Source of the DNA: Candidatus Pacearchaeota archaeon
GTDB taxonomy: Archaea > Nanobdellota > Nanobdellia > Pacearchaeales > GW2011-AR1
Direction: 5' to 3'
DNA: 38,800 nucleotides
Assembly (NCBI GenBank): GCA_030699205.1
Contig: JAUYJY010000033.1
Location: 1 to 38,800 of the forward strand
Shown: positions 14,399 through 22,168 of the stretch, in pieces
Layout of the letters: every line of letters starts with the position of its first letter
How positions within the stretch are numbered: the first letter of the stretch is position 1
Made by a program: the position numbers and the translations under genes
The notes under the pieces: generated by a model
Told to the model about the DNA's origin: nothing
What the model saw: only the letters and a program-made list of their open reading frames with translations
Database searches by the model: none

Positions 14399-14905
14399 TT
14401 ATTTTCCATTTAGTTTCTCCCAAGATAGTTTAATAATTTTATAAGTTATCGGAATAATATTAAGCTGTTTTCCTTTAAGCAGCCTTTTTGGCTTTAATGC
14501 TCTTCTTCTATATATTCTAGCATAATTATCTGCTAAAGAACCGACATTTCTGCCAAGTCTTTTCCTAAATTCAGTTATATTGATTATCTCGAAACGATAG
14601 TCTCCTAACAAATCAGAAAGTGCTTTTTTGACTATTTTAAAATTCTCATCATTACAAACAATCAAAGTATCGATATTATTTTTAACTTCTCTTACAAGCG
14701 AATAAATACAAATAGCATACAATTTAGCAGAATCTTCATAGATATTACCTTTAAACAAATTTTTTTTAATAAATTTCAAAAGATTTCCTTTCAAAACACA
14801 GCCATAATGAATTTTTGTTTTTGTTCCTACTAAGGCCATTCCTATTGTTCTATTTCCATAGATTCTACCGCTCATATCAACATGGAAGTTATCTTTATTG
14901 TTCAT
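14399..14905 (-). CDS. Hypothetical protein, possible RNase H-like (DUF3800-like) fold
   Basis: This is the last gene of the overlapping operon read from 16971. The start at 14905 puts it one base after the previous stop, which is better than the longer frame from 14944. The protein opens with FHVDMSGRIYGNRTIG, reminiscent of the strand-Asp-x-Ser-Gly start of DUF3800 proteins. It continues with DTLIVCNDENFKIVKKAL and a basic C-terminal region (YRRRALKPKRLLKGKQ). If the resemblance holds, Asp10 and the Asp in CND would be candidate metal ligands. This is weak, by-eye evidence. 168 residues. Confidence 0.5.
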   Translation of the reverse strand: MNNKDNFHVDMSGRIYGNRTIGMALVGTKTKIHYGCVLKGNLLKFIKKNLFKGNIYEDSAKLYAICIYSLVREVKNNIDTLIVCNDENFKIVKKALSDLLGDYRFEIINITEFRKRLGRNVGSLADNYARIYRRRALKPKRLLKGKQLNIIPITYKIIKLSWEKLNGK

Positions 14906-14906
14906 C

Positions 14907-15188
14907 TTACTCCTCTCCTCCCACCTTTCCCTGAATTTTCCCACTTTGAAGAATCATATCCCAAAGCTTTTCATCTATTGCTTTATCTCTTTTGCCTTCT
15001 TTTAAAGATTTCATAATTTTCTTGTAAAATCCAGGATAATTCCACTTTATTCTATCAAGTTTTTCTTTGATATGCTGATTTTTGCATTTATTTGAGCAAA
15101 ATAACAAAACTTTTTCATCTATAAATTGTGGGGCTAACCAAATTCCAGAAATAAATTCTTTTCTGCAAGTTTTACATTTTTCGCTCAT
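14907..15188 (-). CDS. Zinc-finger protein with CxxC/CxxxC knuckles
   Basis: This 93-residue protein begins MSEKCKTCRKEFISG and has a second knuckle FCSNKCKNQH, giving a treble-clef or TRASH-like zinc finger. A basic helical tail follows (IMKSLKEGKRDKAIDEK). The start at 15188 gives a 17-base overlap with the gene upstream; the frame is open to 15248, but that part lies inside its neighbour. Its operon contains a second CxxC protein. It could bind nucleic acid or act as an adaptor; function unknown. Confidence 0.55.
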   Translation of the reverse strand: MSEKCKTCRKEFISGIWLAPQFIDEKVLLFCSNKCKNQHIKEKLDRIKWNYPGFYKKIMKSLKEGKRDKAIDEKLWDMILQSGKIQGKVGGEE

Positions 15189-16071
15189 TTTTATCTCCCT
15201 TATATTCGAAAATATACGCTGAAGAGATTTTATTATCTGGTAAAACATCTCTTAATCTTTCGCTTACTTCATCTTTAGTTTTACCTGACGCAACTATTTG
15301 CGAGTTTACAATTGCAAACCATCCATCCTTTATTGATATGTCTGAAAGTATGGCTCTAGTCTGCTTCACATATGATTTGCCTATTTCATTATAGTAAATA
15401 TTATTTAACTGTGGGGTTCTTCTTAGCAATTCATTAATCTCTCTCCGATATTCTTCTTTATTTTGCTTGTTTTTTAAATAAAATCTAAGCATTTCCTCAT
15501 CTGACTGCTTTTTCTCTTCAATCGGTTTATCCAGAGAAGAGATAATTCCAAATTTTAATACAGACTTTTCAAAATCTAATTTCAATCCTCTTTTGTATCC
15601 TCCCCCAAAAGACATATTGTACAGCCGAAAAGAACCAGTATATGTTATTTTTCCCTTAAAAGAAATTATAATTGCTTCAATCATAATTGGCTCAAATGGC
15701 ACTAACTCGAGAATTTCATTGTATAATCCATAAACCTCATATGCTTTTGGTTCTTTTTCTGAGCTAAAGAAAATTGTTTTAGAATTGTGGGAAAAAACTA
15801 AAAACTTGCTTCTAACAAAGACTTTACAGGATTTTGCAACTTCAATTTCTTCTTTGTTTAACATTGCCGGATTTTCACTGCAAAAAGATACTATTATTTT
15901 AGGCTCAGAATATATTTTTTCCACTATTTTCTGAATATCTTCCTCTTCCCAAGTTTCTTTTTCAGGTCTTGGGAAATTATTGATTAATTTAAACCTTGAA
16001 TTTGCAAAATAAATTAGTTCATTGTTAATCTTATAGAACAGTTTAGCATCTGAATCTTCTAGAGTTGCCAT
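15172..16071 (-). CDS. Hypothetical 299-residue protein with DUF5678-like tail
   Basis: The N-terminal 190 residues are unrecognised mixed alpha/beta sequence (for example LYNMSFGGGYKRGLKLDFE near 155-172). A charged helical linker (190-225) leads to a C-terminal domain with GWFAIVNSQIVASGKTKDE and AYIFEY, which resembles the DUF5678-like protein at 12765-13010. Its ATG overlaps the preceding stop codon by one base (TAATG), showing tight coupling. No catalytic motif is evident and there is no signal peptide. Confidence 0.6.
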   Translation of the reverse strand: MATLEDSDAKLFYKINNELIYFANSRFKLINNFPRPEKETWEEEDIQKIVEKIYSEPKIIVSFCSENPAMLNKEEIEVAKSCKVFVRSKFLVFSHNSKTIFFSSEKEPKAYEVYGLYNEILELVPFEPIMIEAIIISFKGKITYTGSFRLYNMSFGGGYKRGLKLDFEKSVLKFGIISSLDKPIEEKKQSDEEMLRFYLKNKQNKEEYRREINELLRRTPQLNNIYYNEIGKSYVKQTRAILSDISIKDGWFAIVNSQIVASGKTKDEVSERLRDVLPDNKISSAYIFEYKGDKNERKM

Positions 16072-16286
16072 TATTTTATTTCTCCGAGTAGACTATTTGT
16101 CAAACTTCTAAATTCTTCTTTGGTTAGTTTTCTCCCTAATTCTTGTTCTTTTTCTATTACTAACTGGCACATTATACAAGGTTGAAAGGCTGTGAAGTTG
16201 ATTGTGCAGACTTTGCATCTGAAGAGGTCTGCTTTTACATTTTCTTCTAAGATTATTATTCTTTCTATATCTGTGCCTTTTTTCAT
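16071..16286 (-). CDS. Small zinc-ribbon protein
   Basis: This 71-residue protein has four Cys in two pairs, FRCKVCTINF and QPCIMCQLVIEKE, which would bind one zinc. An Arg/Lys/Glu helical tail follows (ELGRKLTKEEFRSL). It overlaps the gene before it by four bases (ATGA) and the gene after it by one (TAATG). Such short ribbons usually serve as adaptors or nucleic-acid binders. The operon contains another Cys-rich small protein. Confidence 0.6.
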   Translation of the reverse strand: MKKGTDIERIIILEENVKADLFRCKVCTINFTAFQPCIMCQLVIEKEQELGRKLTKEEFRSLTNSLLGEIK

Positions 16287-16855
16287 TTTTCATCTCCTTC
16301 ATCTTTCCTAAAATCTTTAAACATTTTCTCAACTTCCTTTGGAGGCATATCTTTTAATTTGTTGTTTAAATTTGTGAATTGAAAATCTATATAGTCCTCA
16401 TGAGCTAAAAAACCAAGTGTAAACATATGTCTTGCAACATCCCGTTTACTCATTTCTTTTAGATGCACTTTAGATTTTTGCCAAACTCCTTTTTCAAATG
16501 CCTCTTCTGCTATTTTTATTAGTTCTTCGTTTCTTTTTTCTTCATCTTCCTCAAAATAGTCTTCCTCATAATCTTTATCCCATTCAAAATCCATCATTCT
16601 GCTTGGCTCTTGGGAATTTAGTAGAAGATTCGACGGCGGTTCTTTTCCGTAAACTTCCTTATACATTTCAGCAGGAGTCTTTCCAGTATCGCTCTGTTTT
16701 CTAATATAATTATACCAATTATAAAATTCTTCCTGCTGTTTTTTGTCTTCTTCCTCAGTTTTTGGCTCTGGCTTGTTTTTAAAAAACTCTTTCCAAGCCA
16801 AATTCATTTCTCCTATACTTCGCGCCGATTCTTTTTTTAATTCTTCTTCACTCAT
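16283..16855 (-). CDS. Acidic hypothetical protein
   Basis: This 190-residue, strongly acidic, mostly helical protein contains YNWYNYIRKQSDTGKTPAEM and YKEVYGKEPPSN in the first half. A run of Asp/Glu (DKDYEEDYFEEDEEKRNEE, about 94-112) comes next, then a C-terminal helical region with HMFTLGFLAHEDYIDF. The GKTPAEMYxxVYGxEPP stretch looks like a conserved module, but I cannot name it. It is coupled by ATGA overlaps to its neighbours on both sides. Confidence 0.55.
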   Translation of the reverse strand: MSEEELKKESARSIGEMNLAWKEFFKNKPEPKTEEEDKKQQEEFYNWYNYIRKQSDTGKTPAEMYKEVYGKEPPSNLLLNSQEPSRMMDFEWDKDYEEDYFEEDEEKRNEELIKIAEEAFEKGVWQKSKVHLKEMSKRDVARHMFTLGFLAHEDYIDFQFTNLNNKLKDMPPKEVEKMFKDFRKDEGDEK

Positions 16856-16971
16856 TCTTCCACCTCTAAATCCAACTCCTTCCTAATCATCCCCTTAACT
16901 TCCCAGCCTACTCGCCCTAAAATTGGATTTATAACTTTCTTCCTTGTTTCTTTCTCAGATAAATTTACCAT
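16852..16971 (-). CDS. 39-residue protein like the start of a type I restriction subunit
   Basis: The product begins MVNLSEKETRKKVINPILGR, followed by a GWEV segment and an acidic end. It resembles the SExxTRxxxIxPxLxxxGW opening of HsdR/type III restriction N-terminal domains. Only that opening helix is present. A TATA-like TTTTATATTT (about 16990-17000) lies about 24 bases before the ATG, so this small gene is the leaderless first member of the six-gene operon. Its stop overlaps the next start (ATGA). It may be a truncated remnant or a short stand-alone protein. Confidence 0.5.
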   Translation of the reverse strand: MVNLSEKETRKKVINPILGRVGWEVKGMIRKELDLEVEE

Positions 16972-17079
16972 AAATAATTAAGAAATATTAAATATAAAAG
17001 ATTATCCCCTGACCTTAACTCCTCACCGAGATGTGAAATATTAATGTGCAAATCCCCGCGAGAGGGTGTGGGAAATTAG

Positions 17080-17122
17080 TGCCATGCCCCTCATGGGGTT
17101 GGCGTTTTTATGTGTGAACGCC
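17080..17122. other. Hairpins next to the tRNA-Asp 3' end
   Basis: A GC-rich hairpin (GCCATGCCCC TCAT GGGGTTGGC, about 17081-17103) and the inverted pair GGCGTT/AACGCC (17101-17106 with 17117-17122, just touching the tRNA 3' end) occur here. They may act in 3' processing or termination of the tRNA on the minus strand. A separate small RNA is also possible. Confidence 0.35.
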
Positions 17123-17190
17123 CCAACCGGGGATCGAACCCGGGTCTCCGCCGCGACAGGGCGATGTACTAACCATTATACTATTGAGGC
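17120..17190 (-). tRNA. tRNA-Asp (GTC)
   Basis: The minus strand folds as a complete tRNA. The acceptor stem is GCCTCAA with TTGGGGC. The anticodon stem TCGCC/GGCGG holds loop CTGTCGC, giving anticodon GTC. The T-arm contains GGTTCGATCC. The base after the acceptor stem is G, as expected for Asp, and no CCA is encoded. Confidence 0.95.
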
Positions 17191-17410
17191 CTGAGAATTA
17201 TGGGAAAAAATTGTTTTTAAAGATTGCTATGTCTTCGTTTTTATTGTTAGTAAATCGCTAAAAACATATCCCTTGTTATTTATTATCTCTCATATAAATT
17301 ATCCCCTATTAAAATTGCCATTAAAATAAATATATTCAATTTCATAAATTCGGGGATGGGAAGATTTAAATATAAAATTTAACTTATGTATCTGTGTTTT
17401 TGTTATAAAT

Positions 17411-17710
17411 ATGGTGAAAAAAAGAGGTGTTAATAAGAGAAGTACGCATGTTCGTGTTGCTCCGAGCAGTGGAGCCGCGTTAAGTTCTTTGGCTTTCGGG
17501 CACGCCTTGGGAATTCTTGTTTTGATTGCAGTTATATTCTATACACTATTTGTTTGGTTTGGGGGCTATAGCGGAATAGGAGTTGCAGATAATTTTCCCA
17601 TTAGTTTTTCGTTTAACGATTGGACTTTTATCTTTGGTTTGATTCAGGCATATGTCCTGGGTTACATTGCCGGATGGGTTTTTGTGAGAGTTTATAACAG
17701 GGCGAGATAG
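17411..17710 (+). CDS. Small two-helix membrane protein
   Basis: This 99-residue protein has a basic N-terminus (MVKKRGVNKRSTHVR), then two membrane helices, about 27-50 (FGHALGILVLIAVIFYTLFV) and 72-92 (FIFGLIQAYVLGYIAGWVFV), and an Arg-rich end. It looks like a conserved hypothetical protein of DPANN archaea. It stands alone, divergent from tRNA-Asp. A TATA-like TTAAATATAAAA (17367-17378) is present about 35 bases upstream. No function is assigned. Confidence 0.65.
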   Translation: MVKKRGVNKRSTHVRVAPSSGAALSSLAFGHALGILVLIAVIFYTLFVWFGGYSGIGVADNFPISFSFNDWTFIFGLIQAYVLGYIAGWVFVRVYNRAR

Positions 17711-17774
17711 AATATAAAATAAAAACTCGAAAATTTAAAAATATTCTATGATAGTAAATTAATTGGAGTTTAAT

Positions 17775-17882
17775 ATGGTCCAATTAATCGGGCTTAAACA
17801 ACCCCAAGGGCTCGAGGTGGAGAAATTTTTCCCTCCTAAAAGAGAGCTGGAAAAATTGCGGAATGCTCGAGAGTTTTTCTGA
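17775..17882 (+). CDS. Possible 35-residue protein in structured spacer
   Basis: A short frame (MVQLIGLKQPQGLEVEKFF at its start, a Lys/Arg/Glu helix after) follows GGAG by six bases. It lies within a region that also folds strongly as RNA (an 11-bp closing stem starts at 17790), so it may be either a small gene or a chance frame in an RNA. Confidence 0.25.
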   Translation: MVQLIGLKQPQGLEVEKFFPPKRELEKLRNAREFF

Positions 17883-17928
17883 AAGAAAAAATTTGGGAAA
17901 ATCCTGCAAGGATTTTCTGTTTAAGCCC
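17790..17928. other. Folded region closed by an 11-bp perfect stem
   Basis: GGGCTTAAACA (17790-17800) pairs perfectly with TGTTTAAGCCC (17918-17928). Directly inside the right arm is a hairpin GAAAATCCT/AGGATTTTC (17897-17917) with loop GCA. Two CTCGAG palindromes and a GGAG...CTCC pair lie further in. Such nested pairing in an AT-rich spacer suggests an RNA or a mobile-element remnant. I found no match to RNase P or SRP RNA motifs. Confidence 0.45.
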
Positions 17929-17931
17929 TGT

Positions 17932-18063
17932 TCAGCGACCTGAAAAAATTTTTGATTTTCTGAAAGCCTGCAAGGCGTGGTGCGGAGTGAAACGAAGCAA
18001 GTTTCTAATTCTCCGTATTAATATTTCTAAAATCTCTCTTAGTTCAGGTGGGTTTTTAGCCAT
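17932..18063 (-). CDS. Possible 43-residue basic protein (MAK..RRIRN type)
   Basis: The frame reads MAKNPPELREILEILIRRIR at its start and ends in a basic tail. It shares its first codons and a RRIRN motif, plus several blocks of DNA identity (GGGATGGCTAA, GAGAGATTTTAG, GGAGAATTAGAAA), with a 25-residue frame at 21900-21977 on the opposite strand. No TATA box is evident. The region also contains ACCTGAA/TTCAGGT and CGGAG/CTCCG pairings, so an RNA role is equally possible. Confidence 0.3.
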   Translation of the reverse strand: MAKNPPELREILEILIRRIRNLLRFTPHHALQAFRKSKIFSGR

Positions 18064-18139
18064 CCCATTAACTTTGAGGTGCGTGCCCTTCTTTGCTTCT
18101 TTCTTTCTAAGAAAGAAGATGGAATAATCTTTTATGGGG

Positions 18140-21100
18140 TTATTTAATATCAGAATCTAGTTTTTCCAAATGTTCTGAAACCCTTTTATCAATTATCATT
18201 ATATGTTTTATTGATTCAACATGCTTATGTTTAACAAGGATATTTTTATTTTTTATTTTTTTAGCAGTATTTTTATCTACTTTAATTAACCATCCATAAA
18301 TTCTAGGTTTCTTTTCTTCTAAATAGATTTCTTTTACTTTTCCAATCTTATGTCCATCTGCCCCATAAACCTTAATTCCTTTTATAGATTTTAATCTCGT
18401 TAGATCTTTAGGCTTTCTTTTTATTAAAAATTTAATTGTCAAGAAGATTATTGAAACTAAAATTAAAGCTCCAAAACCAATAAAAAAGTAAATTTTATTT
18501 TTAGAAACTTGTTTTATAATTGAAGAGAAAAATTTTCCAATATTTTTAATATATTCATTAAATTGAGATTGTTTTTCTGGCTTTTCAATTTCTCCACCTG
18601 TTTGATTTTCTTGAGAAGTTTTATTTTCTCCTTTCTCCCATTTTTCTTCATCTTTATCACATATAGAATTATTATTGGCATCCAAACAACATTCTAAACC
18701 ATATCTCATATAAGGAGGATTGCAGATTACCTCTTGGATGGCGTCTCCAGTTATGCTTCCTCCACCACCTCCAGAACTCCCTCCCGTTCCTGTATCTGAA
18801 GAGGGAGCAGTTACTGTAAAACTATCAAAAGCAGATGCTGTTCCTCCCGTCCAAGTGGTTAATGCTTTATAACGATATGTTCCTGCACTTGAAGGAGAAG
18901 TTAAAGTTGCAGTTATATTTGAAGTTCCAGAAGCACCGACATAAACTGTCTGTTGTCCAGAGCTGTAATTGGTATCTTCAGCAACGTTTGTAATCCAATA
19001 ATCTGTTATAAAATCCTGCCCTATATCTATATTTTGGTTTTCAATTTCTATCGTAGTGTCAAAACTTGTGGATGTTTGTACAGAAGCAGGAGCATATACT
19101 GTTAAGTCTGCAGGACCCCCATAACCTGGAATACTTACTTGAATCTGATTAGATTGATAAGTCACAGAATTAACAGTGGCACTTGCTTTTACAAATGTTT
19201 TTAATGTATTTGAAGCAGCTTTGCTTACAATAACAGAACCAGATGTGCTATAATTTTGTGTTCTGTTTAAGTTTATATTTGTATTAATATCTAAATCATT
19301 ATCTATTAATGAGATAGAAGTTAAATCTGTTCCTCCAGAATTTACTACATCTACTGTTAAAGTGTAATTTACAGCAGTAGAATTTTCTGAATTATAATAG
19401 GCATTTTTTACAAGAGTTAATTGTTGTCCTGTTGGAGAAGAAGGTATTATTAAAACCATTTCTGAAGAATTCGCAGATATTTCGTTTCCAGAATAAGGGT
19501 CTGTTGCATTAACGGTTGCTGTCGCAAGAGTTAAATTATAGGTTGTTGAATTTCTTGTATATTCTTTTAAATAATTCCTTAAAACAGATGAATTAGCAGA
19601 AACAGTTGTTAAATCATATGGGCTTGAGGTTGAGTCAGAATCTGTTAATAAAGAACTTGTTGCATCACTTCCTCCTTTATTTACAACCCTTAATGTAATA
19701 TTGTAATTTATTGTTGTATTTGTCATATTATACAAAGAAACAATTTTGTCTAAAACAAAATCAGCAGGAGAGCCAACAACAAAAGTATCTGTGCAGGGTT
19801 TATTAAATCCTAAATAAGTAGTATTTGCATTTAGAGTATAACTTCCAACATTTAATCCTTAAAATGTTGTTTCAAAACTCCCGTCATCCGCACTCGTTAA
19901 ATTTGCAGAGCCATCTAAATTATTAGAAGCATCATAAACAGTTAAATTAACGCTTTGAGAATTTAAAGCACTTGTTCCATCTGTAACATTTCCTTGAACT
20001 AAAACTAAAGCGCCTTGCTGATAACCTCCTCCTGCTTCGCAATTTACAGTTAAATTAATTAAATTGAAAAAGAAATATTCATTTGTTGAATTTGCTGTTC
20101 CATCGTTAGCTATTACGGTCCAGTTATATTGCCCCAAAGCAGATAATCCTGTCCAATTATAAGTAACAGATGTCCCATTCGTTTGATTGTAAGTTGTGTT
20201 AATTATAGAAAATGTTCCGTTTGGATATCCCCCATAAAACCAGACAGTCATGTTGTTCAAATCTAAATCATTAACTGTCGCATTTAGTAAGATAGAAGAA
20301 ATATCATTTTGATATGAGTTGTTTGATGGGGAATTTAGGGTTGTTGTTGGTGCACTATTAAGAATTGTATAATCAACTGTTACATTATATAATTCAGGAG
20401 TGTAACTTGCGTTATCGGTTGTAAAATCAAATTTATATTGAAAATACTGGTTGTCTGTAACTGATAAATTTTGAGGACTTGTTAGATTATTTCCAAGATT
20501 TGTAAAGCTTTCTCCTGAACAAGAAGCATCATCGCAAGATTGAGCAGAAAGATTTAATCTTAATGCTCCTCTTTTGTAGATGTCTTGGATCTCTGTTGCT
20601 GATAAAGAACGGTTGAAGATTGCTACTTCGTCTATTAGACCGTCATGCACCATATCTGCCGCAGTAACTCGACGACCAATAAATGAATCTCCGATTCCAG
20701 GATCACTAGCTTTTATGCCTGAACAGTCTTCAGTACCATCTTTATACACTATCCAGTTGTTTCCACTTCTTACAACAGTAATCAGATGCCATGCGTCATC
20801 ACGCAAATCAGACCCTACACATACTTCACCATCAACAAATAGTCTCAACTGATTGTTCGCTAAACCGAATGTTGTAACTCCATACAAAATAAAGATATCT
20901 TCATTCTGCCCGAAAAGTGCGGTGTGGGCTATCGCAGATGATCGAGTCTGCTGCCACATTGACAGTGTCAAATCACCATTTGCAGGTAATATGGTAGTAC
21001 CTACATCAACATAATCATCCGTTCCGTCAAAATCAAAAGCTCCATTAAGCTTTCCATAACCCGTAACTTCATCTCCATCAAAACCAATCCCTGTTCCATT

Positions 21101-21505
21101 ATTCCCATTGCCTGAAAAATCATAAACATGTGTATCATTTTCTCCATAAAAAGAGTCATTATTCATATGCATCAGCAAAACATTTCCAGTCATATTAATT
21201 CCTCTTAAAAAATCACCTGTTTCTACTTCTTGATTGTTTGGAAGTTCTTGATTATATGGAACTTCTGTAAACCAAGAAATATTATTCCACTGCGAACTTC
21301 GTCCCGAATTAAAAATCTGGCTTGTGTAAGTTCCATTTAATCTTGATTCATTTAATTGAACAAAGCCAGAAGAATTGTAAAAAGTCCAATTATAAGTTCC
21401 AGAATCAAAATTTGATTGAGAGTTGTCTATGAAAGTTGAGGCTGTGACTATTGCTACTAAGAATAAGAAAATTAATACAAATATTGCTAAAAATTCTTTA
21501 TTCAT
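18140..21505 (-). pseudogene. Large LamG-containing surface protein gene interrupted by an in-frame TAA
   Basis: One reading frame runs from the ATG at 21505 to 18140 (1,121 codons plus stop) with a single TAA at 19859-19861. Before the stop (548 residues): signal peptide, LamG/concanavalin-like domain (YDFSGNGNNGTG, AFDFDGTDDYVDVG, GLIDEVAIFNRSLS) and Ig-like repeats rich in NxT/NxS sites. After it the frame continues without a break (GLNVGSYTLNANTTYLGF), with more Ig/CARDB-like repeats, a Gly/Ser-rich linker, a Cys-rich stretch, one membrane helix near the C-terminus, and a cytoplasmic PRC-barrel-like domain (KGIKVYGADGHKIGKVKEIY). The stop removes the membrane anchor. A shortened secreted product, readthrough or a sequence error are all possible. 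The upstream HTH gene overlaps its start (ATGA). Confidence 0.8.
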
Positions 21506-21681
21506 ATTCCCAGCTCCCTTTTTAATTTCAAAACTTCTTCTGCGTCTTTAATTTTCTTTAATGCATTATTATAAAAAGAAGAAACTGCTGGCTGAGAAAT
21601 CTTTAGTTTTTTAGCTATTTCTAATTGAGTTAAACCTTTCTTTTTTAATTTTAGAACTTCTATTTCTTTTTCTGTTAACAT
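21502..21681 (-). CDS. Tfx-like helix-turn-helix regulator
   Basis: The 59-residue protein begins MLTEKEIEVLKLKKKGLTQL and continues with EIAKKLKISQPAVSSFYNNA, a clear helix-turn-helix of the Tfx/LuxR-C type. Tfx proteins are archaeal DNA-binding regulators. The ATG lies about 25 bases after a TATA box (plus-strand GCTATATATACT near 21706), and its stop overlaps the start of the surface protein gene by four bases. It therefore probably controls expression of its own operon. Confidence 0.75.
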   Translation of the reverse strand: MLTEKEIEVLKLKKKGLTQLEIAKKLKISQPAVSSFYNNALKKIKDAEEVLKLKRELGI

Positions 21682-21771
21682 AGTATAAGTATTATTAGCT
21701 ATATATACTATTATATTTATTTAAAGGTTTTGCTTTTGGGCGGAGGAAAAAAGATTATTTCTAAGTAAATC

Positions 21772-21832
21772 TCAAAACTGAAAGTTTTGACTAATTGTCC
21801 AAAGGACAGGCGCGCCCCTCGTAATTGGGGCG
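21772..21832. other. Three consecutive hairpins
   Basis: TCAAAACT/AGTTTTGA (21772-21790, loop GAA), TTGTCC/GGACA (21795-21808, loop AAA) and CGCCCC/GGGGCG (21813-21832) follow one another in the spacer between the Tfx-like gene and serS. Their order and tight spacing suggest an RNA or a DNA-structure element. No protein gene covers them. Confidence 0.5.
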
Positions 21833-21899
21833 AGAGTTTAAGCCTTAACTAATTAAGATAAAAATAACAAGACTTGGGCTCGAGTTGGGTTGTCGGGGG

Positions 21900-21977
21900 A
21901 TGGCTAAGAGAGATTTTAGCTATTTTTTACTTGTAGATTTTAGGAGAATTAGAAATTTCGTTGAACACCTATTATAG
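21900..21977 (+). CDS. Possible 25-residue protein (MAK..RRIRN type)
   Basis: The frame MAKRDFSYFLLVDFRRIRNF plus five residues resembles the start of the frame at 17932-18063 in both DNA and protein, in inverted orientation. The two flank the surface protein gene. The product may be a degenerate copy. No promoter is visible in the GC-rich sequence directly upstream. Confidence 0.25.
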   Translation: MAKRDFSYFLLVDFRRIRNFVEHLL

Positions 21978-22059
21978 GCATGTGAGGACGACCCGTTATT
22001 TAATATATTTTGCTTGAGATACTGAAAAGTAATTTAAAGTTTTTTAATACCCTTTTTTA

Positions 22060-22152
22060 TATAGTCTAAGACATTTATAATTGAAATGTATTTGTCTTAA
22101 ACTATTAGCGGAAGAACAAAAAACTGTTCAAAATATTTTGTCTTCTGCTATA
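22060..22152 (+). repeat. 93-bp double-hairpin element, copy 3
   Basis: Full-length copy whose right end is 17 bases past the serS stop codon. It has one change in the left hairpin (GTCTTAAACTA), which leaves an A-C mismatch in the stem. Flanks are TA on both sides. Confidence 0.95.
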
Positions 22153-22168
22153 CCCTTGGATTTCTACT

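Noticed and set aside
14242..14409. N-terminal extension of the 31-residue frame up to an ATG at 14409
   Set aside because: This part overlaps the stem-closed RNA candidate, reads as low-quality protein, and the strong ribosome site sits at the ATG at 14241.
16852..16971. A functional type I restriction subunit
   Set aside because: Only the first helix-like 30 residues resemble HsdR; no nuclease or helicase motifs follow and no hsdM or hsdS gene is nearby.
17790..18063. RNase P RNA or SRP RNA
   Set aside because: The conserved GGAGGAAAGUC-like and ACAGAA-like blocks of RNase P and the SRP domain loops are not visible.
19859..19861. Selenocysteine, pyrrolysine or a changed genetic code to explain the in-frame TAA
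   Set aside because: Those amino acids use TGA and TAG, and TAA is the normal terminator of many intact genes here, so reassignment is not supported.
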